Assembly (NCBI GenBank): GCA_013398955.1
Contig: VWPU01006257.1
Span: 1-64,000, forward strand
Source of the DNA: Callaeas wilsoni
Taxonomy: Eukaryota > Chordata > Aves > Passeriformes > Callaeidae
Length of the DNA stretch: 64,000 bases
Reading direction: 5' to 3'
The notes beneath the pieces are model-generated. The model searched no databases, was not told the DNA's origin, and was given only the letters and a program-made list of their open reading frames with translations. The translations under genes were made by a program, and so were the position numbers. This document shows, piece after piece, positions 39,201 to 50,594 of the stretch. Each line of letters starts with the position of its first letter. Position 1 is the stretch's first letter.

Positions 39201-39445
39201 AAACTCTTTGTTCTACATTTAAATATTTTAATATTAATTTATTTTAATGCCCTCTCAAGTGCATAATGAGTTATATCAGAATTGTAGTTTATTAAAAAAA
39301 ACCTTCAACAACAACAAAAAAAATCAGTTTCTTGTAGATCAGACTATCCTGGTTATTAAAACCCAGAACATCTATTTTAAGCAGAAAATCTGCCTATAAT
39401 GGACTCCCAAGAGGGTATTCAGCCAGCTACAAGAATTTTATGTTT
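33275..39445. other. Noncoding DNA, possibly intron or 3' flank of the 39.5-kb exon's gene
   Basis: No exon with supporting splice sites was recognised on either strand. A 200-codon minus frame at 33,570-34,172 is the longest in the window but looks like chance. A short tandem run of GCCACCTCTGCC-like units lies at 38,062-38,105. If the exon at 39.5 kb belongs to a minus-strand gene, its downstream exons could lie here or beyond the left edge. Confidence 0.5.
38062..38105 (+). repeat. Short imperfect tandem repeat
   Basis: Imperfect copies of a CCACCTCTGCC-type unit, C/T-rich on the plus strand. Confidence 0.75.
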
Positions 39446-39447
39446 AC

Positions 39448-39697
39448 CTTGAAAGCAGCCATCAGTCTAGGCTTAATGATATCTAAAAACATCCCTAAAA
39501 CCGTATAGTGGTTATAGGCTAAATAACTTCTATAGTCTAAAATAAATTCAGTCGCAAGTGCTCTAGTAAGAACAAGAGTGCAATAAATAACAATTAACAT
39601 GCAGGCAAAGTGCAGCAAAAGTACAGGCAGGGTAGGATATTCCTGAAGGTCCCTGTACAATTTTTTTCTGACTGCAACATTTCTTCTAAATTCTGTC
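39448..39697 (-). CDS. Internal coding exon of an unrecognised membrane protein
   Basis: The 250-bp minus-strand exon has an acceptor (TTATTCTTTTTTGTAAG before 39,697) and a good donor (AAG|GTAAAC after 39,448). It starts with the last base of a codon and ends in phase 0, giving 83 codons with no stop. The protein begins basic (RRNVAVRKKLYRDLQEYP, residues 4-21), then has a strongly hydrophobic helix at about residues 24-47 (LPVLLLHF...LVLTR), a Tyr-rich segment (residues 54-64, DYRSYLAYNHY) and a second moderately hydrophobic stretch (residues 65-74) before KPRLMAAFK. A basic flank before the helix suggests a cytosolic N-terminal side. The composition is unlike chance translation in this window. 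I could not place it in a family. It is probably part of a multi-pass membrane protein; a processed copy is unlikely because both splice sites are present. Confidence 0.65.
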
Positions 39698-39699
39698 CT

Positions 39700-42600
39700 T
39701 ACAAAAAAGAATAACAAGGGTTTCCCAGGGTTTCTACATAAGTCAGTTCCAAAGGTAAAAAAAAAAAGTCAACAAATCCTGAACTGCTATTTTGCATTTT
39801 CTGAGGCAGTCAGAAAATGCTAACTAGGTCACATTTGACCCCTGAATGGTCAAAATTATGAACATTAATTAGTTCATCAAAGCATAATGGAAAAAAATAG
39901 TATTTTCCTTTTTCAGCCCTTATATTTCAAACCTGTAAAAAACAATCCTAGATTTAAGCAATTTCCCCTTCTGCATAAGAGGGGTGAAAATAAAACCCAT
40001 TTGTGTGCCTGCCTGAAATCGTCTCTCAACTCCGCCCACCAGTCTAAGAAATTTATTAACTCTCCCTTCAAAGTTTTCATCTTTGCCAATGTCAGAAATG
40101 TCTCCAGTCTTCACAGCAATATTTGCTTGATCTTTATTCAGCACTTCATATGTTACGCTTATTTTTTTTTTCTATTTGTTTTCACAACAGCAAGTAATAA
40201 GAAACAATTTTAGGGAGAAGGATGGAGTGAGAGGAGATAAGATGTTCAGAAAATGGGAAAGCCACCTGAATTTGGTTGTCCTATGAGGTAGCAAGCTCTG
40301 TGGGCTGGCTCCTTGTACAAGAATGTAGGGAATCTGCATTTAGATGTTTCTTAAAGTGTCAATTCCGTGCATGAATTTCCCTTTTTTTTTTTTTTTAGTT
40401 TATGAGTTCCCATCATCCTGGCATAAGTATTTCCAGCCCTGTGGCCAGACTGTTGATGCTAAGTCTGGATTCTCATCCATGAATCTGTGACAGCTCCTTC
40501 CAACAAGTGTGGGATTTGGCAGAAAGAATGAAATGTGGTCCAGGAAATCATCTTCATTTAGGAACTGCTGCCTCCTTAAGGGAAGAGTTGTTTCTGTTTT
40601 CTCCTTCCATCGTGGCTGGCACAGAAGCCTGCAGATAGTCCTGCTAATGCCAGCCTGCTTGCATGACTACAGTATTAAGCAAATCCCACATTTTGGATAA
40701 GGCCACAGGAAACGCTGGATTGCCTTGTGGCTGTTGCTGCTGACTGTAGTGTGAGACTGCCAGGTTTCAACACAGCAACCCCTCAGCTTCTTTAACACCA
40801 AAAAAATAGAGGTAGGTTTCAAACACGAGTCGTTCAGCCAAAGCACCATCCATGCATTACTGTTCTGAAAAGTGAAACGAGGCCATCCAGGAAACTGAAC
40901 CAAGGTGCAAAGGGTTGAAGTCTGTCCCTCTTCTCCTGGATGCAGCTGAAGCAGCAACACCCCTAAGAAATCAGCATTCTGTAGTGCCACCAGAACTACC
41001 CAACAGAACAGAATATCATAAATACACAGTGCATAGATGGCTGGGGCCTTGCTACTGCAACTCTGCTTCTGCAAGCATCAAAGCATTCTGAAATGGATCA
41101 AATGAATAATTAATAACCATTGCCTGTACCCCACCAGCATGAAATTGCTCATTTAATTCTAATCAAAGTTAAGTCTCAGTTTTCTAAAACCAGACTTTTT
41201 ATTAACTTTACTTCAAAATCCTAATGTTCTAATGATACAATGCTATTTACAGTTTAGTTTTCATGACATTCTGAAAGGGTTTGTTCTCTTCATTGCTTGC
41301 CTCACGGAGGTAAGTTATACAGCAGCAGCAACCTGCAGGATGCACAGCCATAAAAGTGGCAGTCAGAAATCCAACAGCTGCCAAGCAACCTGGCCTAGCA
41401 GTCCATCCACCCAAGACTGCAAAGACAGTATGTCAGCAGAAGCTACAGGAGGACGTACGCAAGACCAGAAATCAAGACAGTCCTGTAAAGCTCAAACATG
41501 CATTCCCTTCACAAACCATGTTAGTTTTCATCTCTTCAGACAATCTTTCCTTTTCCTTTATGCGCCCTCCTTCTGCAGAGGCAGAATTAACAAGTGTCAC
41601 TCACAGCCAGACCCTTCTCACCTCCCTGGCTCTCCCCCAAGGTCCCTGGCTGTAACACTCTCCAACACCAGCAAAACAAGGTTAGATGCAACTCTCCAGA
41701 ACCCATCAAAGAAACAAAAACTCAGCCAGAAGAAATCAAAACAAGCTATGAACCAGGAGGTTATTCCAGAAGAAGTCTCTATGGACATGCCTGGATTATT
41801 TTAATAGCTTTGTTGGCTTAAACAGAGTTCACAGTTTGGCAGTTCCAAGTTCTGCCTTCCCAGAGGAAGCCCATAGAGACCTTGTTCTTATATTTTCATT
41901 GCTTTTTTTCTTTGATCCAAGGACAGAGGCATCTAACTGATAAGAAGACTTAAATTCTAATAAATCTGTGAACTTAGTGTTTCCTAACATGGTCCTTGAA
42001 GTATCTGTCCTGGGAATATGGCAACTTCCTATTCTATCACAGTGACCATCAGTAACATAGCCAACCTAAAAATTAATCTACTCTTAATATTATTATCTCA
42101 AAATAAAAATTAGTTCTAGCACTAATCACACATCCTCAGAGATTATGACCTTTAAGAATTAAATTATTTGAAAGAATATAGAAAAAATAAAGAAAGTATC
42201 TGCTTTCCCAAATGAAACAATCTCCTAGTAAATTGTTATGTGGGGGGCAATTCACAACTAACATAAGAAAAAAAATTTAGAAGAATTGAGTGCTTTCCTA
42301 AAATAGCCCAACATCTAACCTTATGGGTCTATTACAGTAAGCAAATTATGTCAGTGACAAACACAGGGAGTGAACATGTTTCCGGGATCTGACCAAAGGC
42401 CTCATCCCTACCACAAAGCACTGAAGCAGCATTTCTGAGGGCTGCAACCTTCCATCTGCATTACCTCCAGGAATCTGAGATCCCAGCAGAGGACTGCAGG
42501 TGGGAAATGGCACTGACTGTGAGAAGAGAACTTATGGCAATAGTAGTGAAGTATTAATGACTTGAGCAACACTGCTGAAAAGGAGAATGACAGTCTGTAT

Positions 42601-43190
42601 GTCTGTATTCCACCAAAGGCACACAGTACGTTATGTGGCACATTAGACTTAAAAGCTCCCAGTGTACGTAATGAATTATGCAGCAGTGTTTATTGTACGA
42701 TTTTACTAATAAGACATCTTAGATTTAAATAATAATAATTTTGCATACAAGGCATACAGTAGAAACGAATCACGCATTCCAACTGCCTGGAGCAAAGCAT
42801 ACCTTCCCCAAGGGGAGGCTTACTGGGAGCAGCTGGTGAAGACTTACCAGCTATGCAGGAGAATGAGGGTAGGGGAACAACATGCCCCTAGTTCCTCCTG
42901 CCGTTTCAGCCATGTGCTGGGAGCTCAGGACTGTAAATATTACAAGTACGAGAGTAACTTAGGGGCTACAGCTGTCAGTTGCTGATCATTCTTTCTTGTA
43001 CATCTACTGCTAAATGTAGCCAGAGATGAGCAGAAGCTGACAAAATAAGAAAGAACTGTGAGATGGTGAAGTGACAATATATTGATTTTGATTCCATTAA
43101 TTGAGGAATCACTTAAATATTCCATCAAAGCCATCAGGAAGGAAAACCAGAATTTTGCAGCTCTGCTCCATGTGCTTTAGGGTCTTAATG
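39700..43190. other. Noncoding DNA, possibly intron upstream of the 39.5-kb exon
   Basis: Holds a T15 run at about 40,382-40,396. A 190-codon plus frame at 41,232-41,804 and a 135-codon minus frame at 40,667-41,074 have no recognisable domain and no convincing splice pair. Nothing else was recognised. Confidence 0.5.
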
Positions 43191-43194
43191 ACTT

Positions 43195-43345
43195 CTGTAT
43201 TAGTATAATGTAATATTATAATCTGCTACAATTGTGTAATTACAGCAATATTACAAAATATTATAATGCATAAAATTAGTATAATAATGTTGCATAATTA
43301 TAATTTGCAATATAATACATGAACCAATTTGTATACTATGCAAAA
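43195..43345. repeat. AT-rich low-complexity region
   Basis: Dense in TATAAT, ATTATA and AATATT words, with many overlapping short inverted repeats. No unit length is constant enough to call a tandem array. Confidence 0.8.
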
Positions 43346-43710
43346 CTACATTATAATGTTACATTCTGGCATTTCCCTTGCTCCAATTGCAAATTGCCAC
43401 TTAAAGCATTCACTTAAATCCTTATCCACAGCTCCCTTGTGCTTTCCAGCCTACCTTAATTTCTTTTCTATCTTCATCACATATTTCTGCCTAATCTGGC
43501 TTGCTCCCTGGCTTGTGTTCCACCACAGTGTTTTTGCCTTGACACATGTGGTATTCAAATCTGGTCCTGGTAGATTAAAAACCATTTTGAATGAACGCAG
43601 AATTGTTCAAGAACGTAATCACAAAGCTCCATAAAAATAAAGCCTACCCAACACTCGGGGCCTGGCTTTGTCTTTTTCGCTAACTAGAAAATAATTATCT
43701 TTTGGAACTA

Positions 43711-43935
43711 TTAGTAGAGCATAGAAACATCCTTTAGTTTGAGTAATACACTGTAAATTAGCATATCTGCATACTGATTGTTGAGCATATCTGGAACGAA
43801 TGGATCCGCCACAGTCTGTAGCAGTTGCCTTATAGCTCTATTAATCATGATAGCAATGAAGCCTTGCCTTGGATCACCCAGGGACCTGCAGCCTCCTTTC
43901 CAGCTTTGCTGTCCACTTTGCACACTCCTTGCCAA
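43711..43935 (-). pseudogene. Possible degraded retroviral reverse-transcriptase fragment
   Basis: A 74-codon minus frame reads RQGF, then NRAIRQLLQ, and about 20 residues later QYADMLIYS. The order and spacing recall the reverse-transcriptase region from the QGF motif to the YxDD catalytic motif of class I-like endogenous retroviruses. If so it is broken: the second catalytic aspartate position reads Met, and the segment between QGF and the next block is a little short. No flanking LTR, protease or integrase sequence was recognised. The match is by eye and could be coincidence. Confidence 0.25.
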
Positions 43936-44304
43936 TCTTTCGGAGGGAAAAATAATTTTTTTCTTTTTTCTTCAATACTAATTTAGCAGTAATAAATAAT
44001 TGCATCGTTGGTTTGTGTTTTGTAAGTTTTGTAAGTTTAAATCCAAATACATCTGTATTTGTATCTGTATTACTAAAGACTGTAGATTTTGTTCCTGTTT
44101 CAGTTACCTTTAAAAATATGGTTATTTCATGTTCCCTCCTGAATCTGTGTAGGATTATCTATGTAAACAAGGAAGCAAATCCCAGAGGTAGCCAGAAATT
44201 TTATAGGGACTTTCTTCATGGATAGTTGAAAGACCTTACTTTTTTATGAGAAATTTCACTATTTCTAGGAAATTATAATAGAACTCAAAGTTTTGGATAC
44301 AAAA

Positions 44305-44460
44305 AAAATGGGAAATTGGGATTTCCTGCCACATGAAATTGGATCTGTAGCTGGGGGTGGCTAAATCTTCTCTGGACTAGAAGCTGCCACCAGAATGCAC
44401 CTGTCATCAAGCATGGCCAAGGATTCCTCTAGTGCTTGAGCCAAAGAACTGGACAGAAGT
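44305..44460 (+). repeat. Unidentified dispersed element, copy A
   Basis: Shares an ordered set of words with 45,931-46,050: TGGGATTTCCT, AGCTGCCACCAGAA, CACCTGTCAT and GCTTGAGCCAAA (TTTGAGTCAAA in the other copy). Similarity extends over about 120 bp with small indels. The family is not recognised. Confidence 0.7.
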
Positions 44461-45389
44461 TACACCATCCGGACACAAAAAGAACAAGCCGTCTCCAAAA
44501 GCATTCTCAATGTTTTGGAAGTTTTCCATCTTAATTTTAACACAGAAATATTATTTTACTTAGAATTCTTAATTCTGCATATCTCAAATGTCTTTCTTTC
44601 CCCCACCTGCTCCAGTAGTGAAGATAAAGCTTCTCCAAGCTGAAGATAAAGCAGGGAGCTCAGCACCTCAGAGAGCCAAATAAAGTGCAAACTCCAATCA
44701 TAAATGATTCAGCATTTGACCAAAGGGCATAGCTGAAGATAGTAACTTTCAACTTATCTCTGTTTAATTTAATTTACTTTCAATGGCTTTCTATTGGTCT
44801 CAGTTAATACAGTCTACTTGGCATTTTTGTGGAGTAAATCTTTCTAGGTTTTTCCACTCCTCCATCAATTATAGCCTAATAATTGGAAGAGAAAAGGACC
44901 AAAAGAAAAGCTTTTTAAATAATACAGAAGGTATCTTTCAACCCCACATTAGCTCCTCTTCCCTTTATTTGTGTAATGTTCTACAAAGTTTGGCCTAGAT
45001 TTTTGTGACTGGATCACGTCTTTCAAGGGAAGCCTTTCCAAAGTCTGTTTGTGTTTCAGTGCTGGAGCAGAGCTGCCTTGCCCTCTGTTCACTCAGGGAA
45101 GAACTGTGCTTGGCTCATCACCTTGGACAACCAGTGCTGATGAGATGCACGATTCTGCTTTCTGACCTTAAATACTTTAAAGAAGTCAAATTATCAAACA
45201 CCACCGAACATCCATCCTGTGGCAAATGAATAACCCTGAGGATCCGCTTGGCTGAGTAACTGAATTCATCCGACACTTGGGGAAAACTTCGGCCGTTGTG
45301 GGATGGTGTTAGTAGTGACTGGAAGGTCAATAATCCCATTGATGGTATTATTGATAAATATTTAATATTTCGATTCCCAGCTCCTCGCT

Positions 45390-45630
45390 GTCGCGTCTCT
45401 CGTGAGCCAAACCCTTGTTATTCCCGGTTCCCTTTGGGAACGGGCGGAGCGGCCGGGCTGGCGCGGCCCGCGGGCTCCCCCTGGCGGCGCTGCCCGGGCA
45501 GCGGGACTGGCTCCGTGGCAGCTACGGGGGCATAAAAAAACCTTTTTGTCGCCCGCGCTCCAGCGTGAACAGTGCAGGGGAGCACAAAGATGCAGCTTCA
45601 CGAGCGCGGAGAAATGCTCTACAACTAGAA
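45390..45630. promoter_or_regulatory. Small CpG island, possible promoter
   Basis: About 240 bp dense in CpG (GCGGCCGGGCTGGCGCGG-type sequence) in otherwise AT-rich DNA. On the plus strand GCATAAAAAAACC at 45,529-45,541 resembles a TATA box, which would place a start near 45,560-45,570. Continuing on the plus strand, an open frame reaches 45,717 with a heptad-like LQLEKQVRKLRG stretch but no donor. It could equally serve a minus-strand gene such as that of the 39.5-kb exon, though no minus-strand donor of the required phase was found. Confidence 0.5.
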
Positions 45631-45744
45631 AAACAAGTTCGCAAACTTAGAGGGAGAACTAAACTGACTTCAAGGCATTTAAAATGGGAAAAAATTAAAA
45701 AACCAAACCATTTCTAAGATTGAGGCATTAGAAGCCCTCAAACC

Positions 45745-45800
45745 GCTAACTGAAAAACAGCTTCTCTGACAAATGCTGGGGGCTTTGGCTACGGCAGCAC
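45745..45800 (+). repeat. Internal repeat, left copy
   Basis: AACTGAAAAACAGCTTCTCTG and the following GACAAATGCTGGGGGCTTTGG resemble 46,131-46,185 at roughly three bases in four. The two flank copy B of the unidentified element. Confidence 0.55.
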
Positions 45801-45924
45801 AGCGCAAAAACGCCCAAGTCAGGCAACCTTCAAGGCACAATTTAAAAACAGAAAATAAACATTCAGAAACCCACAAAACAAATCAGTCTTTTAATAAACC
45901 CTACAGTTTTGACTACAGAAAATG

Positions 45925-46055
45925 AGAAAATGGGATTTCCTCCAATACCACTTTAGCTAGGTGGCTGAACCTTGCCTCTGAATCAGGAGCTGCCACCAGA
46001 ACACACCTGTCATTGAGGACTTCTCTGGCATTTGAGTCAAACAACCAGACGTGGG
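45925..46055 (+). repeat. Unidentified dispersed element, copy B
   Basis: Second copy of the 44.3-kb element, about 1.6 kb away and in the same orientation. On the minus strand copy B has an open frame (45,913-46,095, 60 codons) across the shared part, including VWLFDSN and CVLVAAPDSEARF. The equivalent frame in copy A is broken by an indel and stops. This would fit a decayed coding segment of an old transposon, but the family is not recognised. Confidence 0.65.
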
Positions 46056-46130
46056 TGATGCCTTCCAGCAATAAAAATATTCCAGACTGAGGCATGAGAA
46101 ATGTACTTCAGGAAATAACTTCCCAAACAA

Positions 46131-46190
46131 ATAATTGAAAGACTGTTCCTCTGACACCTGCTGGGTTCCTTGGCTATGGCACCCTCCGTC
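46131..46190 (+). repeat. Internal repeat, right copy
   Basis: AATTGAAAGACTGTTCCTC and the following GACACCTGCTGGGTTCC match the 45.75-kb copy. The 16-mer GACTGTTCCTCTGACA (46,141-46,156) also occurs at 52,396-52,411. Confidence 0.55.
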
Positions 46191-46199
46191 AGGGCTGGG

Positions 46200-48860
46200 A
46201 AAAGACAGAAAAAGAAAAACCTGGAACTCCAGGTACGGTGGGACTGGGAAGCAGCTGCCACAGAAAGCCAATGCTGACATGGCTGCATTCACCTTCTGCC
46301 CAGGGCTGATGGATGGATTCTCTCACCTGGATGGCCAGGGTTAAAACAGAGCCCACAGCCCCGTGAGGAGTGGGGCTGGAATGGCCCTGTCAGGAGACAC
46401 AAAGAGTGTAATGTAAAGCTTGCACTTCTCCATCTCCCTAAGGGGGCCTTACTGACAACCATTTTGGAGAAGCTGCAAATCAGCTTTGGGAATTATTTTC
46501 CTGCCATAATTACATGCAGCTGCATTTTTAGGCCCTCCATTAAGTACATATTACTTCCTTAAATCCCCTGAGAGCCTTTTTAACAGATTAGTATAAGAGC
46601 TTTTTTCCTTTAATTAGCTGTTATTCACACAAATTGGGATAACACCAAATGGAAAAATATTTTCATGGAATTCACCACAGGCAATCTAAAGCATCTTTTC
46701 AACATTATTTCTGTGCATCTGGGGCTGTGTTGCCCTTATTTCCAGTTGTTTTATTACGTATCATCTGGGCACAAATTCGGCCTGATGTAGCATTACCAGT
46801 TGTACTTCACTGACACCTGAGACACTGCCCGGCCATCCTTGGTAACACCATTGTGTGGACATGAGAGCCTGCACCGTGCCCATAAACTGCTATAAAGCAA
46901 AGGTGTGAAAACAGTCATTTTCCCAATCCCCTTCCCCAAACACAACAAAGCACATCATGTGCTGCTGTCCCTCCCAAACCATGAAAGGGTTTGAGTTTTC
47001 TGGAGCCAGTAGTTTTCTCTGATGTCAAAACACCTCTTGTTGAAAAGATGCAGTGGTATATATATGCTGCTGTACAATATGGGTAGTTTGTGGGGGGTTT
47101 TCCCTAAAACAAGGACTGGATCATGCTCAGTGTGTTCAGAAGTGAGAGGTCTCCACTGCAGCAGAAGATGGGCAGGAGATCAATGTCACCTCATACCATT
47201 CTAACAATTAAGGCTACTCCCATAAAGGCTCATATGAAATCTTGACTATGGGTTAGGGTTTGTATCAAGCTGCACTAAGGATCAGCAAGCCAGCTGCCTC
47301 CCATGTCAGCAAATTTGAACAAGCTTTTGACCAAGCTGTTGCTAACAGTACGCTAACAGACGGCCACAGTTCAAAGGCAGGGCCAGCAGCTGGGGCTGTA
47401 ACACCAAAGGGCCAGCCACAGCAGCTGCACCAGGTCTGGACCTGGGAGAAGAGGGTGAGAAGCCCTTGTACAGCCCCAGCAGGGACTCGGCATGCAGTGC
47501 AGCCACTGCACAGCTGCATCCTGAGCATCCCAGCTGGCCACCACTGCATGCAGCAGGGACCTGTGCAACACTGCTCAGGCTCCTGCCACCCTCAGCTGTA
47601 TTCCAGAGAGCTATTCCAGCCCTCAATGTGTGATGGGAGCTGGATCTATGGTTAGCAGATATTTGGTTTTGTGTTAGACAATAAGGAGACAGAAACTACT
47701 GAAAACCTACAACAATCTCCTGCATAAAAACATACTTTGCAGCTCTGCTTGCGGACCAAAAGAGACAAGACCAGCATTTTAACCATGGGAATTATGCAAT
47801 AATACACACTATGTTTTTGCTCTCATATTTCATCTAGTTCCTTTAGGACCTCAGAATATCTTTGTCAGTGAACTGATGTCTCAAATGTTCCAATTTCTGC
47901 TCAGCAATGGACATTAACTTTATAGGAAAGCCTGGAAATAAACTTAGCTTACACTGAAATGATTCAAAATCTCCCAATTAACCCTAAAGAGAGTTGAGGA
48001 GGGTTCTGAAGTAAAGCCTATTCTGATATCGGGGAAATGGGCCGTGGAAGAGCCAGACAGCTCCTGACTAAGCTCAAATGAAAAAGGAAAGCATATAGAA
48101 GGTAGAGGCAGACAAAGGATGCCCAAGAGCAATATGGTAACTTTGCTTGCATTCACAAGAGTGAAGCTATGAAGGTTCAGGAAGATTAGCATATGTAGGA
48201 GGTTACATTGGTCAGCAAGAGGGACTTCTGAAAGCACACTGGCAGCAGCAAGGAATCTAAGGAAGACACAGCCCTGCTATGTAGGGGACAGGGAACCTAG
48301 TGACCAATACAGAGTAGGATGGGGTACCCAATACTTTTCTTTCTGGCCTTAGATTGCACCAGTAAGAGCTGCCATCTGGGCTCCCCTTTTCCTGATCCCT
48401 CTAACCTACTTTGCGGGAATATGTCAGGAGGGAGGAAGGGAAGGGCTCTCCACTGGGGAGGGTGAGACATGAGTAAAAACAGCACAAGCACTGAACTTAC
48501 CACTGGGGCATGGCCCCACAGCCCCTGAGCAGGAACAGCAACAGGTCCCATCCCATGATCATCAGGCAAAGACAAGGTAACAACCTGGATACAAGATCAA
48601 GCCGGGAAATCCAAGTAATGACTCATGACAAAACAGGACTGGAAAGATATCCTACAGTTACATCACAGCTCAGGAAAAGGCTCCTGCCCTTGAGCTTTCC
48701 CTTAAGAAATATCCTGGTCCCATGGTCATTGGTGTGTGGGTGGAGGTCCCATGTGAGAGTGGTCAAAGCAATTGAAGCTCATTAGTGCACTCAGGGCCCT
48801 GTTAGGAAATTGTTTCTCACAGGTAAGGACTAGAGTATAGGAGCCAATTGGATAGATCCA
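46200..48860. other. Noncoding DNA, one patch resembling conserved regulatory sequence
   Basis: At 46,490-46,810 the sequence is AT-rich, free of simple repeats and rich in ATTA/TAATTA homeodomain-type cores (CATAATTACATG, TTTAATTAGCTG). That is the look of a conserved noncoding element, but conservation cannot be judged here. The overlapping frames at 47,260-47,655 on both strands reflect GC-rich composition. Confidence 0.45.
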
Positions 48861-48865
48861 ATAGG

Positions 48866-49183
48866 TCCACAGGACCAGACAAGATGCACCTGAAAGTCAT
48901 GAGGTTTTTAATGTGTGGCCCCTCTCTATCACCTTTGAAATGTCAATGATACTGGGGGAGACATCTGACGTTCAGAAAAAACACATCACAGCTATCTCCA
49001 TCCCAGGGAAATGCAGGGCAAACAGCTTTGTCTTAGGTCCAAAGAAAGTTATGGAGAAAATCCTCCTAGAAATCATTTCCAGCCACAAGAAAGTCACAAA
49101 GATGACTGAAAGTAGCCAGCATAGATTGTTCAATGGCAAATCGTGTCTGACTAACTTGGCTTCAGCTGATGAGATGCCTGGTT
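48866..49183 (+). mobile_element. CR1 LINE ORF2 reverse-transcriptase fragment, decayed
   Basis: CCACAGGACCAGACAAGATG begins a segment that follows the N-terminal part of CR1 reverse transcriptase. The plus frame shows ISIPGK, KVMEKILLEIIS, SSQHRLFNGKSCLTNL in CR1 order. Internal deletions and frame changes are evident and the catalytic YADD part is absent. It lacks the 3' UTR, so it is an internal fragment. Confidence 0.75.
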
Positions 49184-49189
49184 CTGAGG

Positions 49190-50505
49190 CTAAGGGAAGA
49201 GCAAGATCTCAAGCTCTGGGTCCCAAAAACCTTTATAAGGCACAGTGTTTCCTTTGCACAAGATAAACCTGTTGAAAGACTTCATCTATGTTCTGTCTAG
49301 GTCAGTTTCCACAGACTATCCCAGACAATTTTCGTAGATATAAACACTAATAATCTGGATTAGATGATACATCAGGTAACTGTATCAGTGTGTCCCCTTA
49401 AAGGACATGTGAGGTTTTATTTCTTGTTTAATGTAGTAAATTACTTCTGCCAGTTTCCTTTTTACGGACATTACGTGAGCAGCAGAGTAGGGAGGGAGGT
49501 GCTGTTGGCTGGGGTCAAGTGGAAAGCTTGTGAGAAGAGTCAGTGCTGAGATCTTGGGTTTCACACAGTGTATGTGGCATCAGGATGATCTTTCATTCCA
49601 ATACAGCCAGACTCCAGGAGTCTCTCTTTCAACACAATGTGTGAATCGACCTGAAGTATTTTGTCAACTGCCGACAATAGATTTGTCACAGCAATGCAGT
49701 TCATTAGGACTATCTCTGGAGTAACAGAGGGGATAGTTCCTCCAGGATCCACTGCCAAGCAAAGGAGATGAGCCCAACCGGGACACCCTGCAGTGCAGAA
49801 TTCTTCTTTGCTGTGCACAGCTTTGCATGAAGTCCTGACGCTTTTCCCTAGATTTCACTGATTCACCCCAGACCCATAACTGAGGGAGATGAGCAAAGCA
49901 TTGGATCAGTTAACTTGTTCTTCTAGACCCAGTGCAGTTCCACATTAGACTTACAGCAGCTTTAGTGGAGCCACTTGTTAAAAGAGGAGCAAAGAATTGT
50001 CTTTGTAAAGTGCATATATGGACATTGAAATTGTATGGCCTCTTAGATAAAGGAATGGGATCTTCATCCATTGAATGAAATACAATAAATTATGTTAATG
50101 TCTATACACTATTTTTCTTATTCATGTACTAGTGTTTAATTCCTGAAGTGTGCTTATATATATTCCCTCACAAGTCACATTATTTTTGAAAATGTAAAGA
50201 CTATCACTTCTTACGTAATCCTTCAATGTACTCTAAACCACATAAAACAGGTTCCTCTGTGTTAATCTTCTTTTATGTTCAGGTGATACTTCTATTACAT
50301 TCAGGTCATGAATGTGAAAGACAAACTATTCCAAAGTGACAAATTATTCAAATATCAAAAAGGGAAAAAAAAATTGATTGAAAGTAAAGCCTAACATAGG
50401 TATTTAAATGAGGATCTTGTCAAAGAAAAGTGTTTCCTACTTTGCAGAACAAAACTAATCAGGCTGCATGTAAAACTGACCACACACAGATACACTATTT
50501 TATGC
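49190..50505. other. Noncoding DNA with no recognised feature
   Basis: No exon, RNA gene or mobile element recognised. AT-rich towards the right end. Confidence 0.55.
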
Positions 50506-50509
50506 AAAG

Positions 50510-50594
50510 TTCAAATGTGACTCAAGTATGACTTGAGTGTTCAAGTGTGACTCGAGTGTTCAAATGTGACTCAAGTGTTCAAGTGTGACTCGAG
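50510..50594 (+). repeat. 19-bp minisatellite, about 4.5 units
   Basis: The unit TTCAAGTGTGACTCGAGTG occurs at 50,510, 50,540, 50,559 and 50,578 with G/A and C/T variants, plus an 11-bp partial unit at 50,529-50,539. Units alternate between a CAAATG/CTCAAG form and a CAAGTG/CTCGAG form. Each carries a TGACTCA/G and a TCAAGTG or TCAAATG word. Confidence 0.95.

Noticed and set aside
41232..41804. 190-codon plus frame
   Set aside because: Ser/Gln/Lys-rich without recognisable motif; no Kozak or splice support; overlapped by other frames.
47260..47655. 131-codon plus frame with three overlapping minus frames
   Set aside because: Simultaneous openness in many registers is a composition effect of a GC-rich patch.
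50510..50594. Regular repeats considered as a CRISPR array
   Set aside because: Units are directly tandem with no unique spacers, and the genome is a vertebrate's.
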